DNA of 64,000 nucleotides from CBCXTT01 sp965178295 (GTDB lineage: Bacteria > Pseudomonadota > Alphaproteobacteria > UBA7879), in the NCBI GenBank assembly GCA_965178295.1, contig CBCXTT010000002.1, positions 62,001 to 126,000 of the forward strand, read 5' to 3'. This document shows positions 1-8,100 of the stretch, piece after piece. The notes below the pieces were generated by a model, which worked only from the letters and a program-made list of their open reading frames with translations, searched no databases and was not told the origin of the DNA. Every line of letters starts with the position of its first letter. The first letter of the stretch is position 1. A program made the position numbers and the translations under genes.

Positions 1-1
1 C

Positions 2-142
2 CGCCGTAAATCTGAAGATCAGCCTGATCAGGATCAGGTGGCTGAATACACCAGTTCTAACGATGCCTACGTGCTGGAGTCTGTCAAAGGCTTGGCAGCT
101 ATTGAAGCAGGCAACATCGTTCTGGATCCGGCTGAAAGTTAA
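2..142 (+). CDS. P2-like phage major capsid protein (gpN), C-terminal end only
   Basis: The reading frame is open from the window edge to a TAA and encodes 46 residues. It ends with a stretch (NDAYVLESVKGLAAIEAGNI) that resembles the C-terminus of P2-family major capsid proteins, where an NEAYVVE-like segment precedes a short acidic tail. It sits directly before a gpM-type terminase gene, and N-M is the canonical P2 order. The 5' part lies outside the window, so I cannot tell whether the gene is intact. The assignment rests on the short motif plus gene order. Confidence 0.6.
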   Translation, partial: RRKSEDQPDQDQVAEYTSSNDAYVLESVKGLAAIEAGNIVLDPAES

Positions 143-155
143 AGGGAGCTATAAC

Positions 156-584
156 GTGGTATCACCTTTTGATCGTCACCGTCAGAAAAGCAATGCAGTA
201 CGCCAGGCTACTGAACAACAACAGCGCATCGAGGCCGCTGCACGGGAAACCCTGCAGGAGACTATCAGCAGTTTCAGTTACTGGCTGGCCAGTCTGGAGT
301 CGGACATCAAGCGCCTGTCCCAGTTCCCTACCGGGGAACCAAGGAACAAGATCAATCGTGACGAACTGATCCCACGTTACTTGCCTTATGTCACTGAATA
401 CCGTGAACAGGGTGAAGTGTTTAAAAACCCGGTACTGGTGCAGCTGGTTATCTGGTTATTTGATACCGGCCAGATTCACCCGGCTGTGGAGTGGGCACTC
501 TTTCCCGTGAAGAAAAAGCAGCCTATGCCGGAACGCTTCAACCGCAGTATTCAAACCTTTACGGCTGACTGTGTACTGGAATAG
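156..584 (+). pseudogene. P2-like terminase small/endonuclease subunit gpM, N-terminal part, frameshifted
   Basis: A GTG at 156 follows a GGGAG ribosome site (144-148), so it is preferred over the upstream ATG at 63, which lies inside the capsid gene. The protein carries the gpM hallmarks: the segment LIPRYLPYV followed by a stretch reading VIWLFDTGQIHPAVEWA, matching the 'LPFWLPWV...LWRLDTGDIAGALEIA' pattern of P2 gpM. In P2 phages this protein works with gpP to cut and package DNA. The frame stops at TAG 582-584, and the rest of gpM continues in another frame from about 584. A single-base change therefore appears to have split the gene. It is probably non-functional. Confidence 0.75.
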
Positions 585-1876
585 TGCAAGATGCAGAAAG
601 CCAGGGGGACGGTATCGAACCGTATTGCTCCAACGTGTTTAAGTGCCTGATGGACGACCAATGGCCGGTACCTGATGCGGTACGTTCCAAATACCAAAAA
701 CAGGCTGGCGATCTGACCATGGAAGCTGGACAACTCCAGCAGGCACTTAACTTTTATGTACGGGCAATGGAGCTGGATCCACGCAGAGCCAAATGCATTA
801 CCCGCATTGAAGCCATGCGCAAAAAATTGAACAGGGCTGAATCGGCGGTCAGCTCTGGTAATGACTCCCCCGCCGCAGGCACCCTGGCTGGCGATGTTGT
901 GACCGATGATCAAACAGCATCTGAAAGCCAGGGGGAGCCTGCCCTAATTAGTGATGCTGATCATTCCATTGCCAATGAACTGGTCAGTACCACCCGTGAG
1001 TATTTGAATCAGGAGGATCTGAGCAATGAGCTTTACGGATTCTCTAATGTCACCATAGCGGCTGGCACGGTTATCCAGTCCACACCTATCAATGGGCAGG
1101 TGTACGAACTGATCACCATGGCAGATACTCAGTTCCCCGATAGAGAATTGACCGTGGATGTTCAGGTCGAAGCCACACAAGCAGGAGAAAGCTACAACCT
1201 GGCACCCGGTTATTACTCAGTGTTACCCGTTCCGGTTACTGACGTTACTCAGGTGAATAACGGGCAGGAATGGCTGACCACACCCGGTTCGGGTAAAGAG
1301 AGCGACGAAGAATTACGCCTGCGCTGTCGTAATCAATTTACTGCTGTAGGGCTTTTTCACCATGACGCCGCTTACAAACAAATCATCAGCGAGTTTTCCG
1401 GAATCCGTACCGACTTCCTTTGCTTTGAACACAACGCCCCACGGGGGCCAGGTACAGCCAACTGCTACATCATGATCGAGAGTGGAATCCCCTCGCAGGA
1501 GTTTGTGGACGACATCAACCAGCACATCACTGACAACGGTTATCACGGTCATGGTGACTCTATGATCTGCTACCCGATCCCCGCTGTTGAAACGGATGTT
1601 ACTGTGCAGGTATGGCCGGTTGCCAACCTGAGCGCCGAAGAGCGCACTGTCCTACAAGAAGGAATAGAAAACTTTATCCGCGCAGCCTTTCGCCAGAACA
1701 ACGATTACAACGCCACCCAGACATGGCCGAAAATCCGCTTTTCCTGCTCCCGGTTAACTCAGGAACTACACCGAACCTTTTCGGAGATTGACTCCATGTA
1801 TTTTGTGAATACCGATGTGGTGACCAGCATTCAACTGGCCAAACTGGGCAACCTGAATGTGCAACTGGAGTACTAA
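584..1876 (+). pseudogene. Chimeric frame: C-terminal half of gpM joined to baseplate protein gpJ
   Basis: Residues 1 to about 87 of this frame continue gpM (MPDEVR-like PVPDAVRSKY, then a helical repeat ALNFYVRAMELD and IEAMRKKLN). From about residue 150 the protein is a baseplate J-like protein: AAGTVIQSTPINGQ, then TTPGSGKESDEELRLRCRNQ, then a long beta-rich tail ending VQLEY. In P2 the genes L, X, Y, K, lysis genes, R, S, V and W lie between M and J. All are missing here, as is the N-terminal part of gpJ. A deletion therefore fused the two genes in frame. The linker at residues 88-150 is unassigned. Codon use and base composition look like the phage block rather than the genes after 4.2 kb. 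The GTG at 584 is only a formal start. Confidence 0.7.
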
Positions 1877-1878
1877 CC

Positions 1879-2375
1879 ATGATCAAGCTACAGCTGTGCC
1901 GTATTGGATGCGCGGAACCGAGCTGACCAGCCTTAAGGAATCTGCACAGCTGTGGTTTGAGCGCGTAGCCAGCTGGGCTAAGTGGCCATTGAGCCAGCAG
2001 GATCCGCTGAGACCTGTTCACCCAATATTCTAGATTTGATCGCCTGGCAGCGTTACATCATCCGCTTCCCCGGTGAGCCACTGGAGTTGTACTGCAAGCG
2101 CGTAGCTACGCCTACATCAACTCAAAAGACGCAGGCAGCACAGCTGGCTTATTCGTATCTGCGAACGATTAGGCATTGGTCATATCACCACACAGGAAGG
2201 CCCGCCCGGTTGGGACTGGGACATTATTAATGTCTATCTGGAAGACGAACAGCTGGAAGACAATCCGGACTTACTGCGGGAAGTTATCCGCATGTATGGC
2301 CGAACCTGCAAGCGATACAACTTTATTTTAGAAACACCCGTCGTAGCGTACATGCGCTATGGTAAGGCCGGATGA
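1879..2375 (+). pseudogene. Phage tail protein gpI-like gene, several frameshifts
   Basis: An ATG follows the gpJ stop immediately, as gene I follows J in P2. The initial frame ends at a TGA after 15 codons. Reading across frames gives a coherent tail-protein-like product: YWMRGTELTSLKESAQLW, then LDLIAWQRYIIRFPGEPLEL, then RICERLGIGHITTQEGP with WDWDIINVYLED and a C-terminus VAYMRYGKAG ending at TGA 2373-2375. At least three frame changes are needed, near 1900, 2010 and between 2100 and 2165, so the gene is dead. The gpI assignment rests on position and general resemblance. Confidence 0.6.
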
Positions 2376-2563
2376 TTATCAGCATCAACGACCACCCGGA
2401 CATCCGTAAAGTGTTTGAAGGTTTGTTTATCCGTGAGATTGATTGCAAATATACGGTAGGCGGAGCGCAAAACACCAGCGATTGTGTTGATCTGGTTTAT
2501 GGGAATTGGGAACAGGATGAGCACCTTGATGGACAGGTTTCTCAGGAAGATTTTTCGTTGTAA
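2372..2563 (+). CDS. Small phage-block protein, unknown function
   Basis: This is a 63-residue open frame whose ATG overlaps the stop of the broken gpI-like gene (ATGA), typical of tightly packed phage genes. The sequence is acidic and starts MIISINDHPDIRKVFEG. It ends early (QEDFSL) and may itself be a truncated piece of a longer gene. I do not recognise a family. The compact overlap suggests it was once real. Given its broken neighbours it is probably no longer functional. Confidence 0.35.
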   Translation: MIISINDHPDIRKVFEGLFIREIDCKYTVGGAQNTSDCVDLVYGNWEQDEHLDGQVSQEDFSL

Positions 2564-2647
2564 GTTCTTGTATATTAGGGTACAATTCCCCAATATGTCA
2601 ATCAACGCAAGGACAATACCGTCCGGCACTAAACCGGAGATAAACCG

Positions 2648-2838
2648 ATGACTCTACTAGAACGCCTTTTCAAATCCACCACAGTGCATGGTTCCTGGTT
2701 AGCGACCTGAAAGATGTTTATAAAGAGCTACCAGAACAAGAAGGCGAAGAACTCATCAAACAGGCGAAAGAATTAGAGAAGCGAATTAAACGCCTCCAGG
2801 AACGCCAAGCCCAAAAACTAACAAAGGAAGGCTTCTAG
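2648..2838 (+). pseudogene. Small helical phage-block gene, one frameshift
   Basis: An ATG at 2648 opens MTLLERLFKSTTVHG and stops at TGA after 21 codons. In a shifted frame from about 2699 the reading continues SDLKDVYKELPEQEGEELIK and a strongly charged helix rich in Lys, Arg and Glu, ending KLTKEGF at TAG 2836-2838. The two parts together give about 60 residues with coiled-coil character. Its position just before an HTH gene in a phage block suggests an accessory phage gene. I cannot name the family. Confidence 0.4.
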
Positions 2839-2857
2839 CAATGGCGGCCTTTATGTC

Positions 2858-3715
2858 ATGAGCGATATTCAATCAGAAAGCCTGCGACCCTTTTATCACC
2901 CTGACTATCAGCCCCCTTCTACGCAAGAGTTACTCAGCCTTATGAAAGATTGCGCCTGGACAGGTGCAAAGGTAGGCGCATTGGTGGGTGTTGACAGTCG
3001 TACTGTACGACGCTGGACAGAAGGAGAAAGACCGATCCCTTATTCAGCCTGGCGGTTATTATTGTTGTATGCTGCTGTAGGTATGAGTAAATCTGTTAAG
3101 GTTGAACCTGAAACAAACAAATATTTTAAAGTTTCTGACGGGCTTGAAAAGAACTCTATCCTCACAGGCTGCAGCCCTACTTTTAAGGGAAAAAATACTG
3201 TCGGATTTTTTCAAGATTCTTCAGACAACCTTATCAATATAGGAGATAACGTTATCTGCGATAACTTGAAAATAGTTTTCAAAGGGCATGGTAATAAACT
3301 AATAATCGAAAATAATGTAAAGTGGACTGGCTATATATTGATTGTTGGTAAAAACAGAACTGTGAAAATTGGAAAAAACACTACCGCTCAAGGAGTTTGC
3401 ATTCTAAGCAGAGACGAAGATGTAACTATTGGCAGTAACTGTATGTTATCAAGAGAGATTGAAATAAGATCTACTGATGTCCATAAAATCTATTGCTTGG
3501 ATTCCGGTGATAGACTAAATCCTGCAATGCCCATAATCATTGATGACAACGTATGGGTTGCTGCTAGAGTAATATTGTCAAAGGGGACAAAGATTGCCAG
3601 CAGCAGTATTGTTGGTGCTAGCTCGTTTGTGAATAAAGCATTTTCTGACAAGAATGTAATTATTGCAGGAGCCCCAGCCAAGATAGTAAAAAGAAATATT
3701 CGTTGGGAAAGATAG
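2858..3715 (+). CDS. Chimera: phage-type helix-turn-helix domain joined to a left-handed beta-helix (hexapeptide) acyltransferase
   Basis: This is an open frame of 285 residues. Residues about 20-75 form a small HTH of the kind found beside phage genes: TGAKVGALVGVDSRTVRRW, then GERPIPYSAWRLLLLY. From about residue 110 the protein shows imperfect hexapeptide repeats (IGDNVICDN, IENNVKW, IGKNTTAQG, IGSNCMLS, IDDNVWVAARVILSKGTKI, then IIAGAPAKIVKRNI). These are typical of left-handed beta-helix acetyltransferases of the capsule and O-antigen type. The INDVW-like IDDNVWVAA and AGAPAK motifs are characteristic. The HTH part has the composition of the phage block, while the acyltransferase part is visibly more AT-rich. 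The gene therefore looks like a junction of two sources. No RBS is obvious, and translation might start further in. Confidence 0.65.
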   Translation: MSDIQSESLRPFYHPDYQPPSTQELLSLMKDCAWTGAKVGALVGVDSRTVRRWTEGERPIPYSAWRLLLLYAAVGMSKSVKVEPETNKYFKVSDGLEKNSILTGCSPTFKGKNTVGFFQDSSDNLINIGDNVICDNLKIVFKGHGNKLIIENNVKWTGYILIVGKNRTVKIGKNTTAQGVCILSRDEDVTIGSNCMLSREIEIRSTDVHKIYCLDSGDRLNPAMPIIIDDNVWVAARVILSKGTKIASSSIVGASSFVNKAFSDKNVIIAGAPAKIVKRNIRWER

Positions 3716-4170
3716 AATTATGATATGAAAGGGTTTTCCTCATAAAGCGAACCTACCTCAAAAAATAATCGATTACGTTCAAGCCCCAACCTTCCTCCTG
3801 TATCACGTATTTTTCTGCTATATTGAGACGCTAAACCCACTGCACACTGACAACAATTAAAACTGTATGACAGTCGTCACATAACAGGATAAATCATACC
3901 AATAAAAGCCCCTGATAGTCCACAGCACACGCAGGAATAGCCAGAGGGGGTGTGTGGACTCAAACTATCGCCTGAACGAAAGTACAGCGGGCAGGAAAAC
4001 GCACTCCTCCACCCCACACTTGCGGTGTTTTTGCTCTTTTTTTGTGCATGCTGTTAGTGGGTGCAATGAGTGCGCCAGCCCCTGTTATTACTGGGGACTT
4101 GCAGGTGTTTGACTGCTGCCAACTGTGCAACACAGTGCAGATAATGGCAGTGTGCATATAACCCAGATAC
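3716..4170. other. Gene-free spacer between phage remnant and tRNA-Leu
   Basis: About 450 bases hold no convincing gene on either strand. Short open frames on the minus strand (for example 3960-4220) have no recognisable product or ribosome site. A clear integrase gene or attachment-site duplication was not seen. The stretch may be worn prophage edge sequence. Confidence 0.5.
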
Positions 4171-4202
4171 AAAAAAGCCGATAACCATGGGGGTATCGGC
4201 TT
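4171..4202 (-). terminator. Rho-independent terminator downstream of tRNA-Leu
   Basis: On the minus strand the arms AAGCCGATA and TATCGGCTT pair perfectly around a loop of about ten bases and are followed by a run of T residues (A run at 4171-4176 on the plus strand). The hairpin lies 45 bases beyond the 3' end of the tRNA-Leu gene on the same strand. Confidence 0.8.
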
Positions 4203-4246
4203 AATCTGCTGTTTGCACACATTAGGCTGGTAGCCGTGCCCAAAGA

Positions 4247-4333
4247 TGGTGCCCGAGACCGGAATCGAACCGGTATGATATTTCTATCGACGGATTTTAA
4301 GTCCGTTGCGTCTACCAATTTCGCCACTCGGGC
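4247..4333 (-). tRNA. tRNA-Leu (anticodon TAA), CCA encoded
   Basis: The minus strand folds as an 87-nt class II tRNA. The acceptor strands GCCCGAG and CTCGGGC pair, followed by discriminator A and an encoded CCA. The anticodon stem-loop reads ACGGA-CTTAAAA-TCCGT, placing TAA at 34-36. A variable arm and a GGTTCGATTCC T-loop follow. The 3' end points toward the phage remnant. A terminator follows 45 bases later. Confidence 0.95.
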
Positions 4334-4378
4334 ACTGATGATAAACTACAATAACTTACCATGCAGAATCAAGAAAAA

Positions 4379-4780
4379 TCATGTATCAAGGGCTTTTTCA
4401 AGACGTTTCAATGCACACTCAAGGCTTGATCCCTCTTGGTGATCCAAAATTTTGAGAGGCGCCCGCATTTTTGTAGGCATGCCTTGGCGCAAGGTTATTT
4501 TTTTAATAAAGTCAGGGCCAAATAATTGGTTAATGCGCTCTTGAATGATGGGCAACTGGTGCTGTACGACAATCTTTGCTGCAGCATTGTCTACCATCAA
4601 TACCAAAGTTTTCTCCCCCTTGTAAGTAGATATTTTTTCTGGTGCCACAGTTTGTGCGACATGTGTGCCAGCAATGGTGGTCCAATCTAAGATAAGCTTG
4701 GCAAGCGGAAATATGTCGCGGTACTGTTTTGTTACCTGACGTACTGCGCGTGCAATACTTTTTAACCCTTGGGACACCAT
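4379..4780 (-). CDS. DUF721 (DciA-related) protein
   Basis: The 133-residue product has the layout of the DUF721/DciA family: an N-terminal helical part (residues 1-30), then DWTTIAGTHVAQTVAPEKIS and the beta segment GEKTLVLMVDNAAAKIVVQH, which is followed by a helix ending in RINQLFG. DciA members load or assist the replicative helicase DnaB. Alphaproteobacterial DUF721 proteins are divergent, and their role is inferred. The ATG overlaps the 3' end of tgt by 19 bases, which suggests translational coupling. The tRNA-Leu gene lies 45 bases downstream. Confidence 0.75.
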   Translation of the reverse strand: MVSQGLKSIARAVRQVTKQYRDIFPLAKLILDWTTIAGTHVAQTVAPEKISTYKGEKTLVLMVDNAAAKIVVQHQLPIIQERINQLFGPDFIKKITLRQGMPTKMRAPLKILDHQEGSSLECALKRLEKALDT

Positions 4781-5943
4781 AGCACCTCAACATCATCTAA
4801 TGTTTGTGTCTGAATCCCGTAACGAATCGCTGCCATCAGTGCATTCATATATCGAATATTGTGCACGGTTAATAATGTATATGCAAGCAGCTCTTGGGCT
4901 TTGAGCAGATGATGAATATAGCCTCTTGAGTATGTTGCGCAGGTTGAGCAGAGACAAGTCACTTCTATAGGATTTGAGTCCTGCTTATACTGCGCATTCC
5001 TCAAATTAATGTGTTCTTTTTCTGCCGCCCGCACGAGTGCACCACCGTGGCGCCCAAGCCGTGTCGGATGCACACAGTCAAATGTATCAATGCCGGCACG
5101 AACTCCTACAAAGATGTCTTTGATGCCGCCAATCCCCAAAAGATGAATTGGACGATCTACGGAAAGTCGCGGTGCAGTAAAGTTGATAATGTCGTACATT
5201 TGACTCTTGTAAGCCCCCAATGATCCACCAATCGCATAAGCAAAAAAATCCTCTCCATTAACAAAATCCACACTTTCTTGACGTAAGTCTTCATATACAC
5301 CCCCCTGAATAATTCCATACAACGCCTGACAGCCATTATTATGTTGATCAAATGCCTCGAGACTCCGTTTCTCCCATCGGTGACTCAAGCGCATAGATTG
5401 TTCTGTATAGGATTTTGGTACATTGTATGGAGTACATTCATCAAAGCAAACAACAAGATCTGCGCCTAATTGGCGCTGTACTGCAATGGATTTCTCAGGA
5501 GTTAAAAGATGCGTTGCACCATCTACATACGATTTAAATGTCGCCCCTTCTTCTGTGATTTTTGTTAGTGTTTTTGGGCGATCATGGACGCATCTACCCT
5601 TAATTTCCTCACTCACAGATCCATGTCCCAGGCTAAAAACTTGATATCCACCAGAATCCGTAAACATAGGGCCCTGCCATCCACACATTTTATGCAATCC
5701 TCCCAAAGACGCAATTGTTTCCCCACCCGGTTGCAGCATAAGATGATACGTATTACTGAGAATAATTTGTGCACCCTCTGCACAAACCATCTCCATAGGC
5801 ACCCCCTTAATAGTCGCTTTTGTACCACAAAATATAAAAGCCGGGGTTTCTACTATACCATGCGGCGTGGCAATAGAGCCAAGACGCGCCCTATCAAATC
5901 CTCCAGGTGTATATGTAAATAAAAAATTGGGATAACGGGACAT
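4762..5943 (-). CDS. tgt: Queuine tRNA-ribosyltransferase
   Basis: The enzyme swaps guanine at wobble position 34 of GUN-anticodon tRNAs for queuine or preQ1. Visible features are the ILSNTYHLMLQPG segment, FTDSGGYQVFSLG with its catalytic-loop Asp, GADLVVCFDECTPY with the nucleophilic Asp region, the GGSLGA loop, and the zinc site CLCSTC followed by H in YIHHLLKAQE. The ATG at 5943 (MSRYPNF) is preferred to an in-frame ATG eight codons upstream because it clears the yhhQ stop. The product is 393 residues, normal for the family. The neighbouring yhhQ supplies the substrate transporter. No queC/D/E/F gene is visible in the window. Confidence 0.95.
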   Translation of the reverse strand: MSRYPNFLFTYTPGGFDRARLGSIATPHGIVETPAFIFCGTKATIKGVPMEMVCAEGAQIILSNTYHLMLQPGGETIASLGGLHKMCGWQGPMFTDSGGYQVFSLGHGSVSEEIKGRCVHDRPKTLTKITEEGATFKSYVDGATHLLTPEKSIAVQRQLGADLVVCFDECTPYNVPKSYTEQSMRLSHRWEKRSLEAFDQHNNGCQALYGIIQGGVYEDLRQESVDFVNGEDFFAYAIGGSLGAYKSQMYDIINFTAPRLSVDRPIHLLGIGGIKDIFVGVRAGIDTFDCVHPTRLGRHGGALVRAAEKEHINLRNAQYKQDSNPIEVTCLCSTCATYSRGYIHHLLKAQELLAYTLLTVHNIRYMNALMAAIRYGIQTQTLDDVEVLWCPKG

Positions 5944-5947
5944 TATT

Positions 5948-6682
5948 TTAAACTTTCTGAGCATTTTTTTTAAATGCGTATATTAACGGTGTCCATAAAA
6001 TGGTAATGACAAGCCTTAGAATAAAAACGTTGACAACGTATGTCCAAAATATATATTCCAAGGAATAATCTACGGCCGAAAACACATACCAAACTAAAAT
6101 AGAAAACAATGCATTATCTACAAACGCCGCAACACCTGTAGACACAAAGGTTCTAAGCCATAAAAAGCGACCACTGGTTGTCTGGCGCAATGATGCGAAT
6201 AGGTAAATATCTAAGCTTTGTGAAACAAAATACACAAAAAAACTTGCACACAAAATAATAGGCGCTGGCAAAAATAATCCCATCATTTTATCATGCAGAG
6301 CAAGGCTTTCTGGCGCTGGTACAAAACCAAGCGTCACTAGCATAAAAACCGAAAAAATAAAGTACGCATAAAAACCGATTGCAATCCCTTGAAACGCGGC
6401 CGAAGCACCATAACGCTCATTAATAATATCACTACATAGGAATGTGGATGAAAATAAAACAGTACCAAGCGCAATAGACTCTCCAAATAACACTGTTACT
6501 TTCATCACTTGAATGTTTGCAGTAATTAAAGAAACTATCGTATACACATACAGCCCGTATAAGCCAAAAAAGCGCTCAGCCGCTATAAGGGCAAGCGATG
6601 CAAGAAAAAACATAACACCCATGAGCCATAGGACATCTACATCATGCAAGCCCTGAATGATTGTCTGTATATTGTAAATCAT
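5948..6682 (-). CDS. yhhQ: Queuosine-precursor transporter, YhhQ/VUT family
   Basis: The 244-residue polytopic membrane protein has about six hydrophobic segments and the family signatures SDIINERYG (residues about 85-95), FVYFVSQSLDIYLF and FVDNALFSILVWY. YhhQ proteins (old name DUF165) import preQ0/preQ1, and relatives in intracellular bacteria take up queuine. The start at ATG 6682 is preferred to a TTG six codons upstream. The stop lies 4 bases from the tgt start. The pair is therefore almost certainly one transcription unit for base salvage. Which base is imported cannot be read from sequence alone. Confidence 0.9.
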   Translation of the reverse strand: MIYNIQTIIQGLHDVDVLWLMGVMFFLASLALIAAERFFGLYGLYVYTIVSLITANIQVMKVTVLFGESIALGTVLFSSTFLCSDIINERYGASAAFQGIAIGFYAYFIFSVFMLVTLGFVPAPESLALHDKMMGLFLPAPIILCASFFVYFVSQSLDIYLFASLRQTTSGRFLWLRTFVSTGVAAFVDNALFSILVWYVFSAVDYSLEYIFWTYVVNVFILRLVITILWTPLIYAFKKNAQKV

Positions 6683-6740
6683 ATGCAAAAAGCCTGACAA
6701 ATATGCCGGGACTCTCTCAAAAACTAAAAATCTTTATACT

Positions 6741-7022
6741 TTACGATGCCTGCAGCATCAGTTGGCGTTTTACCTTGCGTAATTCTACTGTTAACTTCGA
6801 TGTACGTGCTGCCTTAAGGTATTCATCAATTCCACCTGCTTTTTCAACAGTACGAATCGCTTTTGTAGAAATTTTCACACGAATATTGCGCTTCAAAAGC
6901 TCACTATACAACGAAACTGCTTGAATGTTTGGTAGGAATATACGTCGTGTCGCATTCTTAGCATGACTAACATGATTTCCGGTCATGACTTTTTTTCCTG
7001 TAATTGAACATTGGCGCGCCAT
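6741..7022 (-). CDS. rpmB: 50S ribosomal protein L28
   Basis: The start MARQCSITGKKVMTGNHVSHA is the conserved L28 N-terminus, and the later RRIFLPNIQ and VKISTKAIRTVEKAGGIDEY match the alphaproteobacterial form. At 93 residues it is about normal length. The ATG at 7022 is chosen over an in-frame upstream codon at 7067 because the family begins MARxC. It follows rimI by 60 bases on the same strand, so it may be co-transcribed with cmk-tsaB-rimI or have its own promoter in that gap. Confidence 0.95.
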   Translation of the reverse strand: MARQCSITGKKVMTGNHVSHAKNATRRIFLPNIQAVSLYSELLKRNIRVKISTKAIRTVEKAGGIDEYLKAARTSKLTVELRKVKRQLMLQAS

Positions 7023-7082
7023 GAAAAAATACCTTTCTAAAAAAAATTCTTCGCTCTCTTCTACCAAAAAATCGCATCCTGG

Positions 7083-7532
7083 TCAAGAAATTTTTAGAAA
7101 TGACTTGCGCCACGTCATCATAATGGCATCTATTCCCGCACCATAATAATGGGGTCGGCAACCTGTGGTAAAAAAACATGCTTTTTGATACATATGCTGC
7201 GCCACATGATTGTTAACAGAGACTTCCAAGAATACTGTCTCAATATTACCGTTATGCAACATTTCGTTTAACATCATTGTAGCAATGCCCTGTCCAGAAA
7301 AAGCTGGTGCAACGAGTATTGTCAAAATCTCCGCCTCTAAAGCTATACACTGCCACAAGAGACATCCTACACATTTGTCATCTATTGACGCAATAAGCCC
7401 ACAGACTGTAGAGGTGTTTAGGCTATCTTCAACACTTTTTGTCGACCACCCATTGTCAAAGTAGTGCGTATGCCATCGTGCAATAAAAACAGAATCCCCT
7501 AAACAGGCGCGTCTCATTCTAACTTTGAACAT
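7083..7532 (-). CDS. rimI: GNAT acetyltransferase, RimI-like (ribosomal S18 N-acetyltransferase)
   Basis: The 149-residue product has the GNAT fold. A beta segment AEILTILVAPAFSGQGIA contains the acetyl-CoA pyrophosphate loop (GQGIA), and FLEVSVNNHVAQHMYQKACF and YYGAGIDAIMM match RimI motif B and its C-terminal tail. RimI acetylates the N-terminal alanine of ribosomal protein S18. Placement directly after tsaB is the usual tsaB-rimI pairing. The ATG at 7532 lies inside the end of tsaB (14-base overlap). A downstream ATG at 7517 has no ribosome site. Confidence 0.85.
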   Translation of the reverse strand: MFKVRMRRACLGDSVFIARWHTHYFDNGWSTKSVEDSLNTSTVCGLIASIDDKCVGCLLWQCIALEAEILTILVAPAFSGQGIATMMLNEMLHNGNIETVFLEVSVNNHVAQHMYQKACFFTTGCRPHYYGAGIDAIMMTWRKSFLKIS

Positions 7533-8100
7533 TTGGATCTCGCATATAGGTTGCCGATGGATTGTGTATCGCTTGATCAACATGAGTGATTAAAGAAGAT
7601 AAAATATCGGGTAACGGTTGATAATCGACATGGATAATGTCCGAAAATATCAGCACCCCTTCCTCACCATAAGCCTCCACCTTCTCTTTTGTGAGAATAG
7701 TGTATACTGGTTTCTGTTCCTTTTGATAGATTGCACTATAAAAATCACCGCATTTTGTATCAAGCGCAACCAGAAAATCTCTAGTACCCATATCATTGGC
7801 AAAGGCGTCAAAAAGAGACAGGCCCAAGCATGGAACGGAACACCCGTATGCAAAAGCTTTAGCAAAAGCCATGCCAACACGCACCCCCGTAAAAGACCCT
7901 GGCCCTGTACACACCAACACTTGCGCCACATCTTGAGAAGTAATCCGTGCGTTCTTTAGCATATTTTGCACTATTGGAGCCAGGTGCTGCGCATACGCGC
8001 GTGGGTTATGCATAGAATCCCTTATGCGAATCTCTTGTTGATAGGCTAAACCTACTCCACAAGCTCCAAGTGCTGTCTCTACTAAAAGCGTATATGTCAT
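7519..8100 (-). CDS. tsaB: tRNA threonylcarbamoyladenosine biosynthesis protein TsaB
   Basis: TsaB is the non-catalytic partner of TsaD in making t6A37 on ANN-decoding tRNAs. The 193-residue product has LLVETALGACGVGL at the N-terminus and the signature CTGPGSFTGVRVGMAFAKA at about residues 64-82, then GLSLFDAFA. The start codon overlaps the cmk stop by four bases (ATGA type), and rimI overlaps its end, so the three genes form a tight operon. The C-terminal region is more divergent than usual, which is common for this family. Confidence 0.9.
   Translation of the reverse strand: MTYTLLVETALGACGVGLAYQQEIRIRDSMHNPRAYAQHLAPIVQNMLKNARITSQDVAQVLVCTGPGSFTGVRVGMAFAKAFAYGCSVPCLGLSLFDAFANDMGTRDFLVALDTKCGDFYSAIYQKEQKPVYTILTKEKVEAYGEEGVLIFSDIIHVDYQPLPDILSSLITHVDQAIHNPSATYMRDPNVQS

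Noticed and set aside
584..913. A minus-strand frame across gpM/gpJ
   Set aside because: It is a shadow of the plus-strand phage genes with no coherent protein.
3960..4220. An 86-codon minus-strand frame between the phage block and tRNA-Leu
   Set aside because: It covers the tRNA-Leu terminator and has no recognisable product.
4530..4796. Second minus-strand frame overlapping the DUF721 gene
   Set aside because: It is out of frame with the recognisable DUF721 protein and has no family match.
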